A DNA stretch of 43,554 nt from an uncultured Clostridia bacterium (GTDB lineage: Bacteria; Bacillota; Clostridia; Oscillospirales; Feifaniaceae), in contig CAJFTX010000073.1 in the NCBI GenBank assembly GCA_904420075.1, positions 1-43,554 of the forward strand. Reading direction: 5' to 3'. Shown here piece after piece: positions 15,015-21,862 of the stretch. Within the stretch, counting starts at the first letter, position 1; each line of letters starts with the position of its first letter. A program made the position numbers and the translations under genes. The notes beneath the pieces were generated by a model that ran no database searches, was not told the origin of the DNA, and saw nothing but the letters and a program-made list of their open reading frames with translations.

Positions 15015-16361
15015 CTAGCCGTTCTCTCCCTTCACGAGCAGCGCCACGCACTCGACGTGCGCGCTGCGCGGGAACATATCAAACGGCGTGACCTCCCGCA
15101 CCGCAAAGCCCTTTCCTGAGAGAATTTTCAGGTCTCTGGCGAGGGTCGCAGGGTCGCAGGAGACATAGACCAGCCGCTCCGGCTCCATCCGGGCGATGGT
15201 GTCAAGCAGCCGTCCGTCGCAGCCCTTGCGCGGCGGATCGACGATGCAGACGTCGAGCTTCCCCTCGAACACCTCGGCGAAGTCCTCCGCCCCGCCGCAG
15301 AAAAACCGGGCGTTTTTGATCCCGTTTCGCGCGGCGTTCTCCTTCGCGTCCCGCACCGCCTCCGGCACCACCTCGACGCCCACCAGTCTCCCCGCCTCAT
15401 GGGCAAGCGAGAGTCCGATCGTACCGATCCCACAGTAGAGGTCGCAGACCGTCTCCCGCCCGGTGAGCGCCGCGTACTCGCGCACTTTGGCGTACAGCCG
15501 CTCGCACTGCGGGGTGTTGATCTGATAGAAGGAGCGCGGCGACACCCGGAACCGCAGGCCGCAGAGGGTGTCCTCGAGATACTCCCGCCCCCAGAGCAGC
15601 TCGCACCGCTCCCCCAGAATCACATTGTCCCGCCGGTCGTTGCGATTCAGCAGAATGGATCTCAGCCCTGGCTCCGCCTCCAGAAGCAGCTCGCAGAGCC
15701 GCTCTGTCTCCGGCAGACGTCCGCTTCTCACCACCGGCATCGCGCACACCTCGCCCGAGCGCAGTCGCCGGATAAAGAGGTGACGCACCATCCCTTTGCC
15801 GCTGCGCTCGTCATAGGGCCGCACGCCGGACTCCTCCATGTAGCGCAGCAGCGCCCGCGCGAGCGCGTCATCCCCCGGGTTCTGGATCTCGCAGCCCCGG
15901 ATGTCCACAATCCGGTGACTCCGCGGGGCGTAGAAGCCGATCACCGGCCGGCCGTCCCGCTCTCCCACCGGGAGGATTACCTTGTTGCGGTAGTGCCGCA
16001 CCTCGGGGGAGGGCTGCACCGGCTCCGGTGTGACCGGGAGTCCGCCGATGCGCGCAAGGCAATCCCGCACCCGCTCCCACTTCTGCCGCAGCTCCGCCTC
16101 ATAGGTCAGATGCTGAAAGACACATCCGCCGCACTTCCCCGCGGCGGGGCAGCTCTCCTCCCTCCGGTCCGGAGAAGGGATAATCAGGCGCAAAAGTTTT
16201 CCGCGAAAGAAGCTCCTCTCCACCTTGACGATCCGCACCTCACAGCGGTCGCCCACCGCACTCCCCGGCACAAACACCGCGGCCCCTCCGATGTGGCCGA
16301 CCCCGGCCCCGTCGCTCGTGGTCCCGTCAATTGTAAGCTCCACAACATCATTTTTCTTCAT
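15015..16361 (-). CDS. rlmD: 23S rRNA (uracil-C5)-methyltransferase, RlmD/RumA family
   Basis: A 448-residue SAM-dependent enzyme. An N-terminal TRAM domain (residues about 5-60) is followed by the 4Fe-4S Cys set (CPAAGKCGGCVFQ), the methyltransferase motif VCDLYCGIGTIGLSLA, IVDPPRKGCDGRLLD and YVSCDPATLARD with the nucleophilic Cys. In Firmicutes such enzymes methylate U747 and/or U1939, so the exact site (RlmC, RlmD or RlmCD) is not decided here. The ATG directly follows the tcdA stop codon. It is the last gene of the three-gene RNA-modification operon. Confidence 0.93.
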   Translation of the reverse strand: MKKNDVVELTIDGTTSDGAGVGHIGGAAVFVPGSAVGDRCEVRIVKVERSFFRGKLLRLIIPSPDRREESCPAAGKCGGCVFQHLTYEAELRQKWERVRDCLARIGGLPVTPEPVQPSPEVRHYRNKVILPVGERDGRPVIGFYAPRSHRIVDIRGCEIQNPGDDALARALLRYMEESGVRPYDERSGKGMVRHLFIRRLRSGEVCAMPVVRSGRLPETERLCELLLEAEPGLRSILLNRNDRRDNVILGERCELLWGREYLEDTLCGLRFRVSPRSFYQINTPQCERLYAKVREYAALTGRETVCDLYCGIGTIGLSLAHEAGRLVGVEVVPEAVRDAKENAARNGIKNARFFCGGAEDFAEVFEGKLDVCIVDPPRKGCDGRLLDTIARMEPERLVYVSCDPATLARDLKILSGKGFAVREVTPFDMFPRSAHVECVALLVKGENG

Positions 16362-17117
16362 CTATACCCCCGCAATTTTTCGCACGATATGTCCCGCCGC
16401 CACAAGGCCCGCCGCCGGCGGCACAAAGGCGACGCTCCCCGGCGTCTGCCGTTTCTCCCGCACCGCGGGCGCCGGCCGCAGATCGCAGTAGCCCGAGAGG
16501 CAGGGGGAGAGCACCTTCCGCTCGGTGGGGCTGATCGGCTGCTCGTCCGACCACACCACCTCGCACGCCCCGACTCCCCGCGCCCGCAGTTCCCGCCGCA
16601 TCACCCGGCAGAGCGGACAGACCGAGGTCTTTGTGATATCCGAAACCCGAAACCGGGTGGGATCGAGCTTGTTGCCGGTCCCCATGCAGGAGAGCACCGG
16701 TATCCCGAGCTCCTTCGCTCTGGCAATGATCGCGAGCTTCGCCGTCACTGTGTCCACCGCGTCAAACACATAGTCACACCCTGCCGGCAGCAGCTCTTTC
16801 ACATTCTCCGGCCCTACGAATTCGCGCACCGCATGCACCTCACAGGCGGAGTTGATCTGAGCGATCCGCTCGGCCATCACCTCTACCTTCACCCGGCCCA
16901 CCGTGTCGGCGGCCGCGATGATCTGCCGGTTGATGTTCGACACCGCGACCACGTCCGCGTCCACCAGTGTGAGCGCGCCGACCCCGCACCGCGCGAGCGC
17001 CTCGACCGCCGCGCCGCCCACACCGCCCACACCGAACACCGCGATGTGCGCCCGCTCCAGCCGGGCGATCCCCTCCTCCGGGATCAGCCGCTCCATCCGC
17101 TCAAACCGGCTCATCAT
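16362..17117 (-). CDS. tcdA: tRNA threonylcarbamoyladenosine dehydratase TcdA
   Basis: A 251-residue E1-like enzyme that uses ATP to cyclise t6A37 of tRNA to ct6A. Seen: the Rossmann motif AVFGVGGVGGAAVEALARCG, LVDADVVAVSNINRQIIA, DYVFDAVDTVTAKLAII and the CPLCR zinc-type pair. The start is ATG at 17117, overlapping the upstream TGA (ATGA) with GGAGGG 7 bp ahead; the first 17 residues of the longer frame are the end of the neighbouring gene read in another frame. It sits between two other RNA-modifying enzymes. Confidence 0.92.
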   Translation of the reverse strand: MMSRFERMERLIPEEGIARLERAHIAVFGVGGVGGAAVEALARCGVGALTLVDADVVAVSNINRQIIAAADTVGRVKVEVMAERIAQINSACEVHAVREFVGPENVKELLPAGCDYVFDAVDTVTAKLAIIARAKELGIPVLSCMGTGNKLDPTRFRVSDITKTSVCPLCRVMRRELRARGVGACEVVWSDEQPISPTERKVLSPCLSGYCDLRPAPAVREKRQTPGSVAFVPPAAGLVAAGHIVRKIAGV

Positions 17118-17866
17118 CTCTCGTCCCTCCTCACCGGCGTCCTCCGCGAGACGGTGGGCGGATGCCACCCGTCAATTCCCGCCCGGCAGAGCGCGCCGAA
17201 CACATGCTCCTTGAGCTCCGGAATCCCCTCCGAGAGCCTCGCTACCAGCTCCTTGACCTCCTGCCGCTTGGTGTTCCCGTCCGCGGGACAGGGATTGAAC
17301 GCCACCGGCACGCCCCGTCCCTCCACAAAGGCGCGGATCTCGCTCTCCCGCACATAGAGAAACGGCCGGATCAGCGTCAGCCCCACCCGGTCGAGATAGG
17401 TCACCGGTGAGAAGCAGGAAATCCGTCCCTCGTAAAAAAGAGAGAGAAAAAAGGTCTCGATCACGTCGTCGAAGTGGTGCCCGAGCGCCACTTTGTTGCA
17501 CCCGAGCCGCTTCGCCGTATCGTGCAGCGCGCCGCGCCGCATCTTTGCGCAGAGCGAGCAGGGATTCTTCTCCTTACGGATGTCAAAAATCACCTCGTAA
17601 ATATCGGTCTTTACCACCTCGAGCGGAATCCCGAGCTCCCCGCAGTAGCGCGCGACGCCCGAGAAGTCGAACCCCGGCGCCCCGAGGTCGAGGCTCACCG
17701 CCACCAGATCAAATTTGAGATCATAAAACTTGTGCAGCTCCCAGAGGACGGTCATCATCGCCACCGAATCCTTGCCACCCGAGAGACCAACCGCCACCCG
17801 GTCGCCCGCCCCGATCATGCGGTAGTCCTCCACCGCCCGGCGCAGCACGCTCAACATTCTACGCAA
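17114..17866 (-). CDS. TtcA-like tRNA 2-thiocytidine synthetase (PP-loop ATPase)
   Basis: A PP-loop enzyme of about 250 residues: SGGKDSVAMMTVLWELHKF near the N terminus, CSLCAKMRRGALHDTAKRLG with the paired Cys of the TtcA group, LGHHFDDVIETFFLSLFYEG and FNPCPADGNTKRQEV with a further Cys. TtcA thiolates C32 of tRNA using an Fe-S cluster. The best start is TTG at 17866, 7 bp after AAAGGAG; an ATG nine bases further in and an ATG 18 bases further out are alternatives. It opens the operon with tcdA and the rlmD-like gene. It could be another tRNA thiolase of the same superfamily. Confidence 0.85.
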   Translation of the reverse strand: MRRMLSVLRRAVEDYRMIGAGDRVAVGLSGGKDSVAMMTVLWELHKFYDLKFDLVAVSLDLGAPGFDFSGVARYCGELGIPLEVVKTDIYEVIFDIRKEKNPCSLCAKMRRGALHDTAKRLGCNKVALGHHFDDVIETFFLSLFYEGRISCFSPVTYLDRVGLTLIRPFLYVRESEIRAFVEGRGVPVAFNPCPADGNTKRQEVKELVARLSEGIPELKEHVFGALCRAGIDGWHPPTVSRRTPVRRDER

Positions 17867-17896
17867 AAGCAGCTCTCCTTTCATTTTACCAGTTAA

Positions 17897-17925
17897 ATTA
17901 TACTGGCAAGCCGGTCTACACACAA
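17897..17925 (-). promoter_or_regulatory. Promoter of the RNA-modification operon
   Basis: On the minus strand, TTGTGT (17925-17920) and a perfect TATAAT (17902-17897) are 17 bp apart, about 30 bp before the TtcA-like start. Confidence 0.6.
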
Positions 17926-18028
17926 GGAAATTTTTGAAAATGGCACACGAGATTTCAGGAGAATTCAAGAGAAAAACGGTGATTTAAAGAGTTTTCAGAT
18001 TACAAATTAAAAAAATGCTTTTTGAGAG

Positions 18029-18057
18029 TTGACAAAGCAAATCCCCCCCGCTATAAT
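18029..18057 (+). promoter_or_regulatory. Consensus promoter of rplM-rpsI
   Basis: TTGACA (18029-18034) and TATAAT (18052-18057), both perfect, with a 17-bp spacer, about 48 bp before the rplM start. A strong housekeeping promoter as expected for ribosomal proteins. Confidence 0.92.
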
Positions 18058-18104
18058 AAACAGGTGCAATTTCGAACGGTTACTTAAGTAGGAGGAGAGA
18101 AGAA

Positions 18105-18536
18105 ATGTCAACCTTTATGGCAAACGCTTCCACCGTGGAGCGCAAATGGTACATCGTTGACGCAGCCGACAAGACGCTGGGCCGTCTCGCGGCGGACATC
18201 GCGGTGCTGCTGACCGGCAAGCACAAGGTCGATTACACCAAGCACGTCGACTGCGGCGATCACGTCATCGTCGTCAACGCGGAGAAGATCAAAATGACCG
18301 GCAACAAGTGGAACGACAAGATCTACTACACCCACTCGGGTTACGCCGGCGGCCTCAAAGAGGTCAAGTACAGCACCCTGCTTGTCAAGAAGCCGGAGCT
18401 CATCATCAAGCTCGCGGTGAAGGGGATGCTGCCGAACAACACCCTCGGCCGTCACGCGCTGGACAGACTGCGCGTCTACGCCGGAACCGAGCACGGCCAT
18501 GAGGCGCAGAAGCCGGTTGAGTTTAAGACTAAGTAA
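18105..18536 (+). CDS. rplM: 50S ribosomal protein L13
   Basis: A 143-residue early-assembly 23S rRNA-binding protein. Seen: [60 protein letters not shown] and [20 protein letters not shown], all characteristic. RBS AGGAGGAGA precedes ATG. It is the first gene of the near-universal rplM-rpsI pair, 16 bp before rpsI. Confidence 0.99.
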   Translation: MSTFMANASTVERKWYIVDAADKTLGRLAADIAVLLTGKHKVDYTKHVDCGDHVIVVNAEKIKMTGNKWNDKIYYTHSGYAGGLKEVKYSTLLVKKPELIIKLAVKGMLPNNTLGRHALDRLRVYAGTEHGHEAQKPVEFKTK

Positions 18537-18552
18537 GGGAGGAAACGAGTAA

Positions 18553-18951
18553 ATGTATAACGAGAAAGCTTATTTTTACGGCACCGGCAGAAGAAAAAGC
18601 TCTGTGGCCAGAGTTAGAATCCTCCCGGGCAGCGGCGCCATCACCATCAACGGCAGAGACGTCGACGACTACTTCGGCCTCGACACGCTGAAGCTGATCG
18701 TCAATCAGCCGTTTGAGGCGACGAACACCATGGGCAAATACGACATCATCTGCACCGTTACCGGTGGCGGCGTCTCCGGTCAGGCCGGCGCGATCCGTCA
18801 CGGTCTCGCGAGAGCGCTCCTGGGCGTCAGCGAGGACTACAGACCTCTACTCAAAAAAGCAGGACTTCTCACTCGTGATCCGAGAATGAAGGAGCGTAAG
18901 AAGTACGGTCTCAAAGCCGCCCGTCGCGCGCCGCAGTTCTCCAAGAGATAG
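18553..18951 (+). CDS. rpsI: 30S ribosomal protein S9
   Basis: A 132-residue small-subunit protein whose C-terminal Arg tail reaches the P site. Seen: [57 protein letters not shown] and the terminal FSKR. RBS GGGAGG precedes ATG. No clear terminator follows; weak readthrough towards the YabE-like gene is possible. Confidence 0.99.
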   Translation: MYNEKAYFYGTGRRKSSVARVRILPGSGAITINGRDVDDYFGLDTLKLIVNQPFEATNTMGKYDIICTVTGGGVSGQAGAIRHGLARALLGVSEDYRPLLKKAGLLTRDPRMKERKKYGLKAARRAPQFSKR

Positions 18952-19226
18952 TCCTGATTATCATAGATTATATGTAGCAACTTCGGGCCCTGCGTCCGAA
19001 AAATTACCAGGTTATCTTACAAAAAATAGTATAATTTACCACATCGGGTGCGTATACTGGAATATATGCGCACCTTGCACATTTCCAATCTGGTGACGCT
19101 GCAATTTGTTTAAGATCCTCTCTTGGCTTTCTATATGTGAGGGGATCGCGACTACCGGACACGCCTTCTGACGCCGCGCAGACCCATGTCAGACAGGCCC
19201 CGGGACAAAAAGGAGGCGTTCTTCAT
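18952..19226 (+). other. Upstream region/leader of the YabE-like gene
   Basis: 275 bases without a gene. A TATAAT at 19030-19035 (no good -35 seen) and an imperfect hairpin GGTGCG/CGCACC (19047-19052, 19069-19074) whose arms extend through TATA on each side. I compared it mentally with the ydaO c-di-AMP riboswitch often found before such cell-wall genes and do not see its conserved boxes. Confidence 0.35.
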
Positions 19227-20273
19227 TTGAGGAGCTTTTTACACGGGCTTTCGGCCTTATTCCGACCTATTCCAGGAAAAACCGCCGCCTTTGCGAGAAC
19301 TCATCGCAGAGTGCTGGCGCTGGCTCTACTCTGTATCTTCAGCCTGAGCATTTTTGCCACCGCATTTTTCGGCGTGAGCGTTGTGACGATCATCGACGGT
19401 GAGACCACAAAAGTGATCCGCACCTTCGAACAGGACGTCGCAGCGCTGCTCCGGGACAGCGGGTTCTCGCTCGGCGAACACGACGAGATTGAGCAGACCG
19501 AAAGCGGACTTAGTAGGACGATCGAGATTCTGCGCGCGTTTCCCGTCACTGTTACAGTGGACGGGACCACCCGCACCGAGATGGTGACGGGCGGCACTGT
19601 CGCAGACCTCTTAGCGGATCTCTCCATTGAGACGGCCGAGACCGACCTTCTGTCGCTCGACCGGGCAACTCCGCTCTCCGAGAACCTCAACCTCACCATT
19701 TCCAGGGTGCGGTACGAGACGGTGACCGAGGTAAACTCGATCGACTTTGAAACGGTCAAGAAGGAATCGGCCGACCTTCTGAAGGGACAGACCAAGAAGG
19801 TGACCGAGGGCGTGCCGGGCGAGGAGGTCTCGACCCTGCGCCATACCTATGTGGACGGCGTGCTGACCGAGAGCGTCCTGCTCTCCACAGAGCGGACGCG
19901 CGACCCGGTGAGCGAGGAGATTCTGGTGGGGACAAAACCCAAGACGGTCTCCGTCCCTGTCGCCACAACCGACCGTGATTCCATTCGTGCTTCGCGCGTG
20001 CTCACGATGCGCGCCACCGCTTATACCTACGGGGAAAACGGCGGCTGGGGCGATGTGACCGCCACCGGAGAGAAGGTGCGGCACGGCTATGTCGCCGTCG
20101 ATCCGAGCGTGATTCCGCTCGGCACCCGACTCTATGTCGAGGGGTACGGCTACTGTGTCGCCAAGGACACCGGCGGCTCGATCAAGGGCAACCGGATCGA
20201 TCTCTTCTTCGGTACGAAGAGCGAATGTTACAGCTTTGGCGTACGAAACGTCAAGGTGTATGTTCTCAGCTAA
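19227..20273 (+). CDS. YabE-like cell-wall protein with DUF348, G5 and 3D domains
   Basis: A 348-residue membrane-anchored or secreted protein: transmembrane/signal segment VLALALLCIFSLSIFATAFF (residues about 28-47), two DUF348 ubiquitin-like modules (VTIIDGETTKVIRTF and VTVTVDGTTRTEMVTGG), a G5 domain (VKKESADLLKGQTKKVTEG), and a C-terminal 3D domain with its three Asp (YVAVDPSVIPLGT, CVAKDTGGSIKG, NRIDLFF), a fold related to MltA lytic transglycosylases. It probably cleaves peptidoglycan glycan strands, as proposed for YabE and resuscitation-promoting proteins. The start is TTG at 19227, 10 bp after AGGAGG; the ATG at 19137 has no ribosome binding site and would add 30 residues of unlikely composition. 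Confidence 0.88.
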   Translation: MRSFLHGLSALFRPIPGKTAAFARTHRRVLALALLCIFSLSIFATAFFGVSVVTIIDGETTKVIRTFEQDVAALLRDSGFSLGEHDEIEQTESGLSRTIEILRAFPVTVTVDGTTRTEMVTGGTVADLLADLSIETAETDLLSLDRATPLSENLNLTISRVRYETVTEVNSIDFETVKKESADLLKGQTKKVTEGVPGEEVSTLRHTYVDGVLTESVLLSTERTRDPVSEEILVGTKPKTVSVPVATTDRDSIRASRVLTMRATAYTYGENGGWGDVTATGEKVRHGYVAVDPSVIPLGTRLYVEGYGYCVAKDTGGSIKGNRIDLFFGTKSECYSFGVRNVKVYVLS

Positions 20274-20287
20274 GTAAATCCGTTCTA

Positions 20288-20320
20288 AAACCGGCGCAGA
20301 ATTTTCTGCGTCGGTTTTTT
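20288..20320 (+). terminator. Terminator of the YabE-like gene
   Basis: A 12-bp stem with one G-T pair (AACCGGCGCAGA against TCTGCGTCGGTT) followed by a run of Ts, 15 bp past the stop codon. Confidence 0.9.
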
Positions 20321-20323
20321 TCG

Positions 20324-20470
20324 TCCCAATTCGGACTTGTGTTCCCGGCGGGGCAGTCCTGTACTGTCAGGGGCTGAGACGATGCGGGGACACAAAATAG
20401 AATTGGGAGTTTTATTTTGCAGAGCTGCGGCTTCTCCCAAGGCAGCGCGGAATTTTTCCGCGCTGCCTTT
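20324..20470. repeat. 85-nt imperfect palindrome plus two 3' hairpins (structured RNA or MITE candidate)
   Basis: TCCCAATTC (20324-20332) pairs with GAATTGGGA (20400-20408); after a symmetric 4-nt internal loop TTGTGTTCCC (20337-20346) pairs with GGGGACACAA (20386-20395) with one G-U; inside, CAGTCCTG and CAGGGGCTG form a bulged hairpin. The right arm TTGGGAG can instead pair with CTCCCAA at 20434-20440. A perfect 14-bp stem AAGGCAGCGCGGAA (20439-20452, 20456-20469) followed by TTTT ends the block. No ORF is credible here. Confidence 0.5.
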
Positions 20471-20703
20471 TGATCTCCCCGCGGCGGCAAGTTCCTCTAT
20501 TCAGCCGCCCACCGTCCCCACTCCGCGGCAATGAGCCCCCTCAAAAATGGCCGGCAAAATCAGATGGAAGCTCCCGGACACCCCTTGCAAAAGGTTGCGC
20601 AATGGATGCGCCCAATTGCCTGGACGAAATACGCAATGAGAAAAAGAGCGCAAATCCGCGACACCCTTTTGACTCATAGAGCGGCATCACCCTTTCCTCC
20701 TCA
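20471..20703. other. Non-coding stretch
   Basis: About 230 bases between the structured block and the terminator of the HAD gene; no gene or clear motif is seen. Confidence 0.4.
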
Positions 20704-20737
20704 AAAAAACTCCCCGGGGCGGTCGCCCCGGGGAGTT
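20704..20737 (-). terminator. Terminator of the HAD phosphatase gene (repeat-family palindrome)
   Basis: A 13-bp stem AACTCCCCGGGGC with a GGTC loop, followed on the minus strand by seven Ts. The 30-nt core recurs with one mismatch after pyrE. Confidence 0.85.
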
Positions 20738-20831
20738 TTCGCTCCGCTTCGCACAGAAGCGCTCCGTCTCTCTCCGGCGAATATATGCGGAAAAGAGACG
20801 GCCTTTTTCTTTTACGCTCAAGCCTCGAATC

Positions 20832-21710
20832 TTACATCTCGCCCTGAGCGCGCAGGAAGTTCTCGAAGGTTTTGATGCCGCCGCCGCAGCCGACGACGCC
20901 CTCCGGCAGCTTCATCGGCGCGGGTGCGCAGTCGAAGAAATCGCCGCCCTTTGTGAGCTCGGTCACCATCTGGTAGTCGCTCCCGGTGATCCCCTCGCCG
21001 AGATAGGTGTACTCGTCACCCCAGAAGCAGCAGTCAGCAAGCTCGATGCCCGCCGGCTTCATCACCTCTGTGAGCAGGAAATCGACGTTGTCGCTCTTGG
21101 TGGTCGCGCCCACCTCAATGTACTTGGCGTCGGTCGTCGCCTTGAGCGTGAGGCCGTTTTTCGCGCCCAGCTCGGCCGCCAGGTCGCAGAGACCGCGCAG
21201 GCCCCCGTCGTAGCCGTGCCGCTTGAGGTCGGCGTTCACCGCGTCGATCTCGTTGGACTGGAGGAAGAGCTGCTCGCCGCGGTCGGAGCCGACCATGATG
21301 TCGATTTTGCAGTAGTTCGGGCGGGTGAAGACGATGTCGCTCGCGTAGCCGTACTTCTCAAAGAGAATCTTATGCAGCTCGAAGCAGACCGCGTCGATCT
21401 TCAGTTTGGTCGCCACATCCGGGGTGTTGTCCTGCAGGTGGACAAGCTCGCCCTTCTCGTTGTAGCCGTCGTTGTAGACGCCGCGGCCGAGGCCGAGATA
21501 GAGGTTCTTTCTCGCCTCCGCCGGAATCAGCTCGTGCAGCCGGCCGAACGCGATGTTCTCATAGGTGGTGCCGCTGATGATCGCGAGCTTCACACCCTTT
21601 TCGAGCAGCTTTGTCATCGGCGGAATGATGTCGTCCACCGGGGCCTTGCGGGAGAGCACCGCGGTGCCGTCCCAGTCAAAAAAGATCGCCTTGTACTTTT
21701 TAAACTCCAT
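20832..21710 (-). CDS. HAD-superfamily hydrolase, Cof/sugar-phosphatase type
   Basis: A 292-residue HAD phosphatase: motif I FFDWDGT (nucleophile Asp12, acid Asp14), motif II LAIISGTT, a Lys-containing GLTLKATTDAKYIEV segment and motif IV FWGDEYTYLGEG. The large mid-protein cap between motifs II and III is of Cof/IIB type. It lies 152 bp downstream of the GH65 phosphorylase gene in the same direction, so a sugar phosphate released in that pathway is a plausible substrate. A trehalose-phosphatase-like role cannot be excluded. The ATG at 21710 lies just after a GGGAGAAGAA-like purine stretch. Confidence 0.85.
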   Translation of the reverse strand: MEFKKYKAIFFDWDGTAVLSRKAPVDDIIPPMTKLLEKGVKLAIISGTTYENIAFGRLHELIPAEARKNLYLGLGRGVYNDGYNEKGELVHLQDNTPDVATKLKIDAVCFELHKILFEKYGYASDIVFTRPNYCKIDIMVGSDRGEQLFLQSNEIDAVNADLKRHGYDGGLRGLCDLAAELGAKNGLTLKATTDAKYIEVGATTKSDNVDFLLTEVMKPAGIELADCCFWGDEYTYLGEGITGSDYQMVTELTKGGDFFDCAPAPMKLPEGVVGCGGGIKTFENFLRAQGEM

Positions 21711-21732
21711 TCTTCTTCTCCCTTACACTGTC

Positions 21733-21845
21733 CGCGGGGCTCTCCCCGCGCCTATTCTCCCCTGCGGGAACCCCGCCGGTTTTATCCGGGGCCAGAGGCC
21801 CCGGCTCCGCCTGCGCGGCGCGGGCTTTCACGCCCCTCGCCGCGC
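21733..21845 (-). repeat. Cluster of four GC-rich hairpins between GH65 and HAD genes
   Basis: Within 113 bases lie CGCGGGG/CCCCGCG (21733-21750), GCGGG/CCCGC (about 21764-21776), CCGGGGCC/GGCCCCGG (21786-21804) and GCGCGGCG/CGCCGCGC with nested GGGC/GCCC (21813-21845). None is followed by a T-run. They could stabilise or process the mRNA, or be REP-like repeats. Confidence 0.5.
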
Positions 21846-21862
21846 GGCGGCCTCACACATTT

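Noticed and set aside
15399-17357. 652-residue open frame opposite rlmD and tcdA
   Set aside because: Shadow of GC-rich genes on the other strand: Arg/His/Pro-rich composition, no ribosome binding site, and the minus strand encodes clear enzymes.
18952-19226. Possible ydaO-type c-di-AMP riboswitch before the YabE-like gene
   Set aside because: Conserved boxes of the class are not visible; only an ordinary imperfect hairpin.
20341-20400. CTGAGA-containing GC-rich segment resembling part of a TPP riboswitch
   Set aside because: The other conserved THI-box segments are absent, and no thiamin gene follows.
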